From: Marinifilum sp. N1E240
Lineage (GTDB): Bacteria > Bacteroidota > Bacteroidia > Bacteroidales > Marinifilaceae
Length of the DNA: 64,000 nt
Assembly (NCBI RefSeq): GCF_009295825.1
Contig: NZ_WHKF01000004.1
Coordinates: 372,001-436,000, forward strand
Reading direction: 5' to 3'
This document shows, one piece after another, positions 9,141 through 15,804 of this stretch; the stretch's first letter is position 1; every line of letters starts with the position of its first letter. A program made the translations under genes and the position numbers. Below the pieces are notes generated by a model. The model ran no database searches. It was given only the letters and a program-made list of their open reading frames with translations, and had not been told where the DNA came from.

Positions 9141-10637
9141 ATGAAAGATTATATTTTATCCTTAGATCAGGGAACTTCAATTTCAAAGGCAATTTTATTT
9201 AATAAAAAAGGTGAAATAGTTGCCCAAGTTCAAAAGGAGTATGAACAGTATTATCCTAAGCCTGGTTGGATCGAGCAGGATGCTAAGGAAATATGGTATT
9301 CACAAGCTTCAGTTGCTGAAGAGGTGCTTGCCAAAGCGGGTTTAACTGGTAAGGATATTGCAGGATTGGGAATCACAAATCAACGTGAAACTACAATTAT
9401 CTGGGATAGGGAAACAGGTGAACCAATTAATAATGCGATTGTTTGGCAGGACAGAAGAACTTCTCATATTTGTGACGATTTAAAAGAGAAGGGGTTCTCT
9501 AAAAAAATAAAAGAAAAAACTGGTTTAATTTTAGATGCTTTTTTCTCAGCAACTAAAATAAAATGGCTTCTTGATAATATTGAAGGAGTCAGAGAGAAAG
9601 CTGAACAAGGCAAATTGGCTTTTGGAACCGTTGATAGCTGGTTAATTTGGAAACTTACCAAAGGTGAAGTTCATGTTACAGATGTTTCCAATGCCAGTAG
9701 AACCATGCTCTATAATATTCATGATCTTTGTTGGGATGAAGAATTGTTAGAGTTAATGGACATTCCTAAATCCATTCTTCCAAAAGTTTGTTCTTCTAGT
9801 GAAATTTATGGATACACTAAAAGATCTATGTTTAGTGAAGAGATTCCGATTTCTGGAATTTGTGGCGATCAGCAAGCAGCACTATTTGGTCAGGCTTGTT
9901 TTGAAAAAGGTATGGTTAAAAATACCTACAATACTGGTTGCTTTATGTTGATGAATACGGGGACCGAACCAGTTGAGTCGAAAAATGATTTGATAACAAC
10001 AATAGCATGGGGAATTGGAGATAAGGTTACCTACGCTTTAGAAGGAAGTGTATTTATTGGAGGTGCTGTTGTTCAGTGGTTGCGCGATAGTTTAAATCTG
10101 ATTCATTCAATTGAAGAAATTGAATCGCTTGCTTTAACCGAAAAGGATAATGGAGGTGTGTATATCGTTCCTTCATTTACAGGCTTGGGAGCACCTTATT
10201 GGGATCAGTATGCCAGAGGAACCTTTTGGGGCTTAAATATGGGAACAAGTGCAGGTCATATTGCACGTGCCTCATTGGAATGTATTGCTCATCGTTCTTC
10301 AGATGTACTAAAAACAATGGAGGCTGATTCTGGTATTAAAGTAGAACAATTAAGAGGTGGAGGATTAATGGCCAATGATACTTTATTGCAGTATCAAGCT
10401 GATTTTCTGAATTTGCCTATTGTTAGACCTGAAATTAAGGAAATTACTGCTGTTGGAGCAGCTTATTTAGCCGGATTAGGTGTTGGTTTTTGGAATAGTG
10501 TTGAGGAGATTCAAGATCATTGGAAACTTGATAAGGAGTACGATGTTAAAATGGATAAGGAAATTGTTAAGCATCATAAGAAATATTGGGAAAAGGCTGT
10601 AAGTCGATCACAAAATTGGATAGATGCTGACGATTAA
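9141..10637 (+). CDS. glycerol kinase-like FGGY kinase (divergent paralogue)
   Basis: A 498-residue FGGY-family sugar kinase most like glycerol kinase, which makes sn-glycerol-3-phosphate from glycerol and ATP. I start it at the ATG at 9141; a longer frame would overlap padR. Compared with the second kinase at 17714 and with E. coli GlpK, most substrate residues are kept (R82, E83, D243, F268), but the active-site Tyr (Y135 in E. coli) is Phe134, the phosphate-loop GTTSSR is GTSISK, and the adenine-site motif LRVDGGA reads LRGGGLM with one residue lost. It is a full-length, intact gene, so it may be a kinase with altered substrate or kinetics. Symbol left empty because true glycerol specificity is uncertain. 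Confidence 0.88.
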   Translation: MKDYILSLDQGTSISKAILFNKKGEIVAQVQKEYEQYYPKPGWIEQDAKEIWYSQASVAEEVLAKAGLTGKDIAGLGITNQRETTIIWDRETGEPINNAIVWQDRRTSHICDDLKEKGFSKKIKEKTGLILDAFFSATKIKWLLDNIEGVREKAEQGKLAFGTVDSWLIWKLTKGEVHVTDVSNASRTMLYNIHDLCWDEELLELMDIPKSILPKVCSSSEIYGYTKRSMFSEEIPISGICGDQQAALFGQACFEKGMVKNTYNTGCFMLMNTGTEPVESKNDLITTIAWGIGDKVTYALEGSVFIGGAVVQWLRDSLNLIHSIEEIESLALTEKDNGGVYIVPSFTGLGAPYWDQYARGTFWGLNMGTSAGHIARASLECIAHRSSDVLKTMEADSGIKVEQLRGGGLMANDTLLQYQADFLNLPIVRPEIKEITAVGAAYLAGLGVGFWNSVEEIQDHWKLDKEYDVKMDKEIVKHHKKYWEKAVSRSQNWIDADD

Positions 10638-10659
10638 AAAAGTATATTTTTAGTATTTA

Positions 10660-10694
10660 AAAGGTTATTTCACAATTGGAATAACCTTTTTTTT
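10660..10694 (+). terminator. intrinsic terminator after glycerol kinase 1
   Basis: Perfect 10-bp stem AAAGGTTATT/AATAACCTTT followed by T. It isolates the padR-kinase unit from the glpT unit downstream. Confidence 0.9.
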
Positions 10695-10768
10695 ATTTGT
10701 AAATCACTGATAATGGATTTGTTAATGTATTTTTTTAGAATAGTTATAAATAGTATCTTTTTTTACTA

Positions 10769-10784
10769 TGCACATTGTATTGCT
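10769..10784. promoter_or_regulatory. 16-bp motif, glpT upstream copy (over the -33 region)
   Basis: TGCACATTGTATTGCT overlaps the -33 position of the glpT-unit promoter. Its reverse complement AGCAATACAATGTGCA matches three other sites at 10891, 15450 and 15579. The repeated placement suggests an operator. Confidence 0.5.
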
Positions 10785-10796
10785 AAGTATTTTATT

Positions 10797-10805
10797 TAGA
10801 TTTGC
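10797..10805 (+). promoter_or_regulatory. -7 promoter box (TAGATTTGC) of the glpT unit
   Basis: TAGATTTGC fits TAnnTTTG, with TTG 22 bases upstream. The sequence CTAAGTA-TTTATTTAG just before it is almost identical to that of the glpD unit promoter at 15478. Confidence 0.7.
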
Positions 10806-10812
10806 CATTGTT

Positions 10813-10877
10813 CTTAAGGATTAAGATAATCTATAGATGGTTAACTTATCTCTTAAGCATTATTAGAGATTTTTTTT
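10813..10877 (+). promoter_or_regulatory. leader attenuator of the glpT unit: terminator and competing helix
   Basis: A terminator-like hairpin (ATCTCT at 10848-10853 with AGAGAT at 10865-10870, then eight T) sits inside the leader, before the microprotein gene. Its 5' arm can instead pair upstream: CTTAAG 10813-10818 with CTTAAG 10852-10857, and AGATAA 10824-10829 with TTATCT 10846-10851. The two structures exclude each other, the usual sign of transcription attenuation. Pairing was done by eye. Confidence 0.5.
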
Positions 10878-10890
10878 ACAATACATACAT

Positions 10891-10906
10891 AGTTAAACAA
10901 TGTGTT
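10891..10906. promoter_or_regulatory. 16-bp motif, glpT downstream copy (inverted)
   Basis: AGTTAAACAATGTGTT, inverted relative to the copy at 10769 and about 122 bp from it, centre to centre. It lies just before the microprotein start. Confidence 0.45.
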
Positions 10907-10936
10907 GTGCAATAAGATTTACATTCCAATACTACT

Positions 10937-11083
10937 ATGAAAGATGTCAAACTTGATGAACAGCTAGAGGATCGTTTATACTTTTTTTTCTCGAAAATTC
11001 TTGATTTACAAAAGCAAGTAAAATTAAAAGAAAAGAATGTTGAGTATAGCAGTATTTGGGAGTTTTGGGATGGAGAATTATAA
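10937..11083 (+). CDS. microprotein A (48 aa), upstream of glpT
   Basis: A 48-codon frame with ATG and TAA, 62 bases before glpT. The product begins MKDVKLDEQLEDRLYFFF and ends SIWEFWDGEL. It is clearly related to microprotein B at 15622, which has the same place before glpD: both share an acidic N-terminal helix, RLYxFF near residues 13-18, a variable middle, and SIW-[FY]W-x-x-EL at the extreme C-terminus. Conservation of protein over DNA in the middle and identical position argue that it is translated. No membrane helix or signal peptide is visible; the FFFSKILDL stretch could be an amphipathic helix. Function unknown: it could bind GlpT/GlpD or sense a metabolite. I do not recognise a family. 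Confidence 0.65.
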   Translation: MKDVKLDEQLEDRLYFFFSKILDLQKQVKLKEKNVEYSSIWEFWDGEL

Positions 11084-11145
11084 GTAGCTTCTATCGGATA
11101 GATTGAGAATGATCAAAATTACAATAACCATTAATTTTTATTAAT

Positions 11146-12483
11146 ATGATCGGATTTTTAAAGCCAGCTCCTCATAAGGAGTTGATGCCTGAGGATAATG
11201 TTGACTCTGCATACAAACGATTGCGATGGCAAGTGTTTGTTGGTATATTCTTAGGGTATGCAGGTTATTACCTTGTACGAAAGGTTTTCTCATTGGCAAT
11301 GCCTGATTTAGTGAATTTAGGATATTCAAAAACTCAATTGGGATTTGCTTTATCGGGAGTTTCCATTGCATATGGATTAAGTAAGTTCATTATGGGGAAT
11401 GTCTCAGATAGGAGTAATGCACGTAGGTTTCTAACTCTTGGATTAGTTCTTTCTGCAATTACTATGATAGTTATGGGAGTTTTGCCTGTGGCTACATCTT
11501 CAATTGCGATAATGTTTGTTCTATTATTGATGAATGGATGGTTTCAAGGAATGGGATGGCCTCCTTGTGGACGTGTAATGGTTCATTGGTTTTCTATTCG
11601 AGAAAGAGGAACTAAAATGTCAATTTGGAATGTTGCTCACAATGTAGGTGGAGGTATTATTGGTCCTTTAGCTATTTTGGGCGTTGCCATTTTTGTTGAT
11701 TGGCAAGCAAAACTATACTTTCCTGGTATAGTTGCTTTAGTAGTTGCCTTTATAGCATGGCTTTTAATACGTGATACACCACAATCTTGCGGTTTACCAA
11801 ATATCGAAAAATATAAGGATGATTATCCTGAATCTTATTCGGAGAAGTTTGAGAAGGAAATGACTGCAAAACAAATATTTCTTGAATATATTCTTAAGAA
11901 CAGACTTTTATGGATGATTGCAATAGCGAATGCTTTCGTTTATTTAGTGCGTTACGGTGTGCTAGATTGGGCTCCTCTATATTTAGAAGAGGCTAAAGGT
12001 TTTTCAATTGAAGAGACAGGATGGGCATATTTCGCATATGAGTGGGCAGGAATACCAGGAACATTACTTTGTGGATATTTAAGTGATACTGTTTTTAAAG
12101 GAAAACGTGCTCCTGTAAGTATCATTTATATGGTTTTTGTAACTATTTCAGTATTCATGTACTGGATAAGTGATTCTATTGTTGCGAATTCTATTGCATT
12201 GGTTTGTATAGGTTTCTTGATCTATGGACCTGTAATGTTAATAGGTGTACATGCTCTTGATTTGGTTCCAAAAAAAGCAGCTGGAACTGCTGCCGGACTA
12301 ACAGGCTTATTTGGCTATATGGGAGGAGCGTTGTTTGCAAATATAGCTATGGGTGCTGTTGTGGATAAATGGAGTTGGTCAGGTGGTTTCGTTGTTCTTT
12401 TAGCGGCTTGTGTAATGTCAATACTCTTTATTGCTATTTCATGGGTACAAGAGTTGAGAGGCCATAATGGAATTCATCATTAG
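11146..12483 (+). CDS. glpT: glycerol-3-phosphate:phosphate antiporter GlpT
   Basis: A 445-residue MFS antiporter with twelve membrane helices that exchanges external glycerol-3-phosphate for internal phosphate. It is strikingly close to E. coli GlpT: GYAGYYLVRKVFSLAMP carries the first substrate arginine (R45 in E. coli), YLVRYGVLDWAPLY the second (R269), and WFQGMGWPPCGRVMVHW, NVGGGI and GFLIYGPVMLIG are conserved. It is followed by glpQ after 53 bases and a porin after that, forming a unit for taking up products of glycerophosphodiester breakdown. Expression probably depends on the leader attenuator and the motif pair upstream. Confidence 0.95.
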   Translation: MIGFLKPAPHKELMPEDNVDSAYKRLRWQVFVGIFLGYAGYYLVRKVFSLAMPDLVNLGYSKTQLGFALSGVSIAYGLSKFIMGNVSDRSNARRFLTLGLVLSAITMIVMGVLPVATSSIAIMFVLLLMNGWFQGMGWPPCGRVMVHWFSIRERGTKMSIWNVAHNVGGGIIGPLAILGVAIFVDWQAKLYFPGIVALVVAFIAWLLIRDTPQSCGLPNIEKYKDDYPESYSEKFEKEMTAKQIFLEYILKNRLLWMIAIANAFVYLVRYGVLDWAPLYLEEAKGFSIEETGWAYFAYEWAGIPGTLLCGYLSDTVFKGKRAPVSIIYMVFVTISVFMYWISDSIVANSIALVCIGFLIYGPVMLIGVHALDLVPKKAAGTAAGLTGLFGYMGGALFANIAMGAVVDKWSWSGGFVVLLAACVMSILFIAISWVQELRGHNGIHH

Positions 12484-12536
12484 TATAAAAATTAACTACT
12501 TATTGAAAATATAATTTAACCTAGAAAAACAGTAAT

Positions 12537-13847
12537 ATGAAAAAAATTAATCTAAAAAACCTATTATTTGGTGCAGTAGCTTTGTGCAGTGTAGGCTTGG
12601 TTGGGTGTGAAGATGATACTCCTGATTACAATGAATTTAATTACTACAAAACATATCCTTTGAAAGAACTTAGTGCTGAAGCTAAAGCGGTAAGAGATTA
12701 TGTGAAAAGTGATATTGTTATTGCGCATAGAGGTTCAACATTTTGGGCTCCTGAAGAAACCGAAGCAGCTTTCCGTTGGGCAAGAAATATGGGGGCTGAT
12801 TACCTTGAGATTGATTTGCAAAGAACTAAAGATGGTGTATTATTAGCACTGCATGATAATAACTTGAGAAGAACATCTAATATTGAGAGTATATTCCCAG
12901 GAAAAGAGGATTATCCTGTTAGTTATTTTACTTTAGCTGAATTGAGAAAGCTTGATGCTGGTGCTTGGTTTAATGTTGATGTGCCAGAGAACGCAAGAGA
13001 GTCATTTGTTGGTGAGAAAATTTCTACTCTTGAAGAGGTGCTGAAAATTGCTGAAGGATATAGAATTCTTAGAGATGTAAATGGAGAGCCAGTTAAAGAT
13101 ATGACAAAACTTACCGAAGCAGGTGAGTGGGCTGGATATTATGAATTTGAAGTTGATCCTCAGGACAATGGAAATCGTCCGGGTGTATACGCCGAGACCA
13201 AAGAACCATATTTATTTTCTGGAATGGAAGCTGATTTGGCAACTTTCTTAACTACTGAAGGATGGAATGTAACTTCTTCTCCAAAAGTTATTCCTACAAT
13301 TGCAGGTAAAGTTGATGTAGCGAATACAAATGGTCGTTTTATTTTGCAATCATTTTCTAGACAATCAATTGTTAACCTTGAAAAGGAATTGCCAGGTGTG
13401 CCTAAGTGTATGTTGTTATGGGAAGATGAAAGTGCATCTTATGTAAGACCTTCTAATACAATTGAGTCTTTAGCTGAGTTTATCAATTTCTCTGTAGAAT
13501 ATAACTGTCATATTGCAGGTCCTTCTATCGAAGGTAAACCAAATGGTTACCCAGATCTTACTGAGCCTTGGATGTGTGAAATGTACCACAGAGCAGGAAT
13601 GCTTGTACATGCTTATTCATTTGATACTGAAGATCAGTTAAGAAAGTATAATGGAGATTACTTTTATGGTGGTGTATCTCGTTTCGATGATCCTAATAGA
13701 ACTGTACAAGGAAACTTTAATTATGATGTAAATCCAAATATGTTTATCGATGGTGGATTTACTAATCTTACAGACCTTTCTATGAATTACCAGAAGCGTG
13801 AAGTAGTTGGAACTGCTCAAGAAGTGTTGGACGCTTTAGGTTATTAA
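12537..13847 (+). CDS. glpQ: glycerophosphodiester phosphodiesterase, lipoprotein
   Basis: A 436-residue GDPD-family enzyme that hydrolyses glycerophosphodiesters such as glycerophosphocholine to glycerol-3-phosphate and the free alcohol. A lipoprotein signal ends at Cys24 (LVGC). Cys is followed by Glu-Asp-Asp, an acidic run resembling the surface-export signal of Bacteroidota lipoproteins, so the enzyme may be exposed on the cell surface. Catalytic motifs are clear: HRG at 64-66, E91 and D93 (YLEIDLQRTKDG), and H106-D107. About 430 residues is longer than the 250-330 of typical GlpQ, through an insertion near residues 120-260. It supplies substrate to GlpT, the gene before it. Confidence 0.92.
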   Translation: MKKINLKNLLFGAVALCSVGLVGCEDDTPDYNEFNYYKTYPLKELSAEAKAVRDYVKSDIVIAHRGSTFWAPEETEAAFRWARNMGADYLEIDLQRTKDGVLLALHDNNLRRTSNIESIFPGKEDYPVSYFTLAELRKLDAGAWFNVDVPENARESFVGEKISTLEEVLKIAEGYRILRDVNGEPVKDMTKLTEAGEWAGYYEFEVDPQDNGNRPGVYAETKEPYLFSGMEADLATFLTTEGWNVTSSPKVIPTIAGKVDVANTNGRFILQSFSRQSIVNLEKELPGVPKCMLLWEDESASYVRPSNTIESLAEFINFSVEYNCHIAGPSIEGKPNGYPDLTEPWMCEMYHRAGMLVHAYSFDTEDQLRKYNGDYFYGGVSRFDDPNRTVQGNFNYDVNPNMFIDGGFTNLTDLSMNYQKREVVGTAQEVLDALGY

Positions 13848-13883
13848 TCAATTTCTATTTACAAATTATTAAGCAAAAGTAAT

Positions 13884-15224
13884 ATGTTTAAAAAATTATA
13901 TATAGCTGCCTTATTAACGGGAGTGCTAGCTTCAGGCGCAAATGCTCAGGAAAATGAAATATCAGTTGAAAACCCAAATGGAGGAATTAAATTGACTTCT
14001 GCTGATAAAGAATATCAAGTAAGTATAAATGGTAGAATTTATATGGATGGTGTTCACTATTTTGATGATGTAACTGATTTGAGTTCGGATGTATCTGTTA
14101 GTGATATTCGCTTTGGAACAAGTGTGAGATGGGGAAAATGGAGTGCTAAGGTAAACGTTGGCTTTGGTAATGATGAGGTGAAAATTAAAGATGCATTCTT
14201 AAGATATCACCATAAAAAGAATAGCACTTTTACTGTTGGTAATTTCTTTGAGCCATTTGGAATTGAGGCGGCAGAGTCAAGTAAAAACTTAAGATTTATT
14301 GGTTCTTCTAACACAACTCAATCAATGGGTATTGGTCGTGGAGTTGGTTTGGGATATACGTACTACACTCAAAAATTCTATGGTTCAACTGGTATTTTTG
14401 CAGGAACAGTTGATAATAATAGTAAAGGTGATCAAGGATTTTCTACTACTTCGAAAGTCGCATATACTCCGATTCAAAACGAAGATTTTGTATTCCAAGT
14501 TGGAGGATCGTTTACTTACAGAAAGCCAGAAGCTAATGGTTTTAACGAAAGCTTCAACGATGATGATTACAATCGTGTAGTTGAATTCGCAGCGGGTCCT
14601 GAGCACAAATTCTTAAATGCTACCATGAATGGTGCGCAGTCTGATATGAGGTTTAATTTCCAAACATTAGCATTAAAGGGTTCATTTATGTTGCAAGCAG
14701 AGTATACTCAAGCTAAAGTAACTCGTGATGATGATTATGTGTCAAAATTAATGAAAGATGGTCCATTGTATTACGTTACTTATGCATGGCCTGTAGCTCC
14801 TAAAGATTATCCTGATTGGTATGGTGAGCTTCGTGATATAGAAACAAAAGCTTACTATGTACAAGCTGGATTTTTATTAGGCGATGATTATAAATATAAC
14901 TCATCAACTGCATATATTAAGAGACCTAAAGCTGGTTCTTTCGAATTTCTTGTACGTTACGATCATACAGATTTAAATGATGTTGATGGAACTTATTTTA
15001 ATGGTAGCTATGGTCCTGCAGATTTAAATGCTGCGTTGGGTGGCGCTGGTAATATGAGTGTTCAGGGGGGAAAAGCTGATACCTATAGCTTAGCTGTAAA
15101 TTACTATTTAAGCTCTAATGTAATGTTTCGTCTGAATTATGACTATATGGATGTTGATAATCAAAAATATCCTTTAGATAAGAATATCGGAGTATTAAAA
15201 GGACGAATTCAAGTTAACTTTTAG
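13884..15224 (+). CDS. outer-membrane porin, phosphate-selective O/P type
   Basis: A 446-residue outer-membrane beta-barrel with a signal peptide cleaved near residue 21 (ANAQE). Alternating strands, an aromatic C-terminal end (RIQVNF), and the FLRYHHKKNSTFTVGNFFEPFG segment place it with phosphate-selective porins O and P. In the glpT-glpQ unit it most likely admits phosphorylated small molecules (glycerol-3-phosphate, glycerophosphodiesters or phosphate) to the periplasm. The gap to glpQ is 36 bases with no terminator, so it is the last gene of the operon and is followed by a strong terminator. Confidence 0.85.
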   Translation: MFKKLYIAALLTGVLASGANAQENEISVENPNGGIKLTSADKEYQVSINGRIYMDGVHYFDDVTDLSSDVSVSDIRFGTSVRWGKWSAKVNVGFGNDEVKIKDAFLRYHHKKNSTFTVGNFFEPFGIEAAESSKNLRFIGSSNTTQSMGIGRGVGLGYTYYTQKFYGSTGIFAGTVDNNSKGDQGFSTTSKVAYTPIQNEDFVFQVGGSFTYRKPEANGFNESFNDDDYNRVVEFAAGPEHKFLNATMNGAQSDMRFNFQTLALKGSFMLQAEYTQAKVTRDDDYVSKLMKDGPLYYVTYAWPVAPKDYPDWYGELRDIETKAYYVQAGFLLGDDYKYNSSTAYIKRPKAGSFEFLVRYDHTDLNDVDGTYFNGSYGPADLNAALGGAGNMSVQGGKADTYSLAVNYYLSSNVMFRLNYDYMDVDNQKYPLDKNIGVLKGRIQVNF

Positions 15225-15250
15225 TACCTTAATAAATAATGATATAATTG

Positions 15251-15283
15251 ACTGGCTCGCCTAATTGGTGAGTCAGTTTTTTT
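15251..15283 (+). terminator. intrinsic terminator after the porin gene
   Basis: An 11-bp stem ACTGGCTCGCC/GGTGAGTCAGT with a short loop, followed by seven T. Confidence 0.9.
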
Positions 15284-15449
15284 ATAATATTGCATCAAGA
15301 AGTTCAGTAGATATAAAATTGAATGATTTTAATTTACTCGATTATTATAAATTAAAATAGGAATTGCTTTAGCTGTAAGTCAGTAAATATTGGGAATCTG
15401 GAGTTTATGGAGTTTTTAGACTAAATTAAAACAATACTTTTCTTTGCCT

Positions 15450-15465
15450 AGCACCTTGCATTACT
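15450..15465. promoter_or_regulatory. 16-bp motif, glpD upstream copy
   Basis: AGCACCTTGCATTACT at the -33 region of the glpD-unit promoter; the same placement as the glpT copy at 10769. Confidence 0.5.
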
Positions 15466-15477
15466 AAGTAATTTATT

Positions 15478-15485
15478 TAGCTTTG
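15478..15485 (+). promoter_or_regulatory. -7 promoter box (TAGCTTTG) of the glpD unit
   Basis: TAGCTTTG fits TAnnTTTG, with TTG 22 bases upstream, the same spacing as in the glpT unit. The flanking bases are nearly identical in the two units. Confidence 0.7.
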
Positions 15486-15495
15486 TATTGTTCGA

Positions 15496-15565
15496 GTTTA
15501 TAATTAGAAATTGATTTATTCAAACTAGCTTATAAAACGATTGGAAGAAAGCTTCCATTTTTTTT
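15496..15565 (+). promoter_or_regulatory. leader attenuator of the glpD unit: terminator before the microprotein gene
   Basis: A strong terminator hairpin, TGGAAG 15542-15547 with CTTCCA 15552-15557 and eight T, lies 57 bases after the -7 box and before any gene. A helix GTTTATAA 15496-15503 with TTATAAAAC 15530-15538 precedes it. Unlike in the glpT leader, this helix does not overlap the terminator arm, so how it would be overridden is unclear. Read-through is required for glpD expression from this promoter. Confidence 0.6.
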
Positions 15566-15578
15566 GATAGAACTACAT

Positions 15579-15594
15579 AGTAATACAAAGTGCT
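15579..15594. promoter_or_regulatory. 16-bp motif, glpD downstream copy (inverted)
   Basis: AGTAATACAAAGTGCT, inverted relative to 15450 (13 of 15 central positions pair with it) and about 129 bp from it, just before microprotein B. Confidence 0.5.
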
Positions 15595-15621
15595 GTGTAT
15601 TCACATTTATTTTTTACTGCT

Positions 15622-15765
15622 ATGGAAGACATGAAATTTGATATGCAAATGGAAAATCGCCTTTATTCTTTTTTCTTAGACCTTTTGGCCGGACAAAATG
15701 ATAAGCTTGTTCAAGATGATGAACAAAATGGAAGTATCTGGAAATACTGGGAAGAGGAATTATAA
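15622..15765 (+). CDS. microprotein B (47 aa), upstream of glpD
   Basis: A 47-codon frame with ATG and TAA, 39 bases before glpD. It starts MEDMKFDMQMENRLYSFF and ends SIWKYWEEEL, a paralogue of microprotein A with the same motif order and spacing at both ends and a different Asp/Gln-rich middle. It follows the leader terminator, so it is made only when transcription reads through and thus with GlpD. It is not a classical leader peptide, which would lie before the terminator. Function unknown; the acidic, Trp-containing end may be a binding motif. Confidence 0.65.
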   Translation: MEDMKFDMQMENRLYSFFLDLLAGQNDKLVQDDEQNGSIWKYWEEEL

Positions 15766-15804
15766 GCGATAATACAAACGTGGTTTATTACAAAGAGAAA
15801 TAAG

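Noticed and set aside
14299-14580. 93-codon plus-strand frame inside the porin gene
   Set aside because: Out of frame with a well-supported porin and without any recognisable domain.
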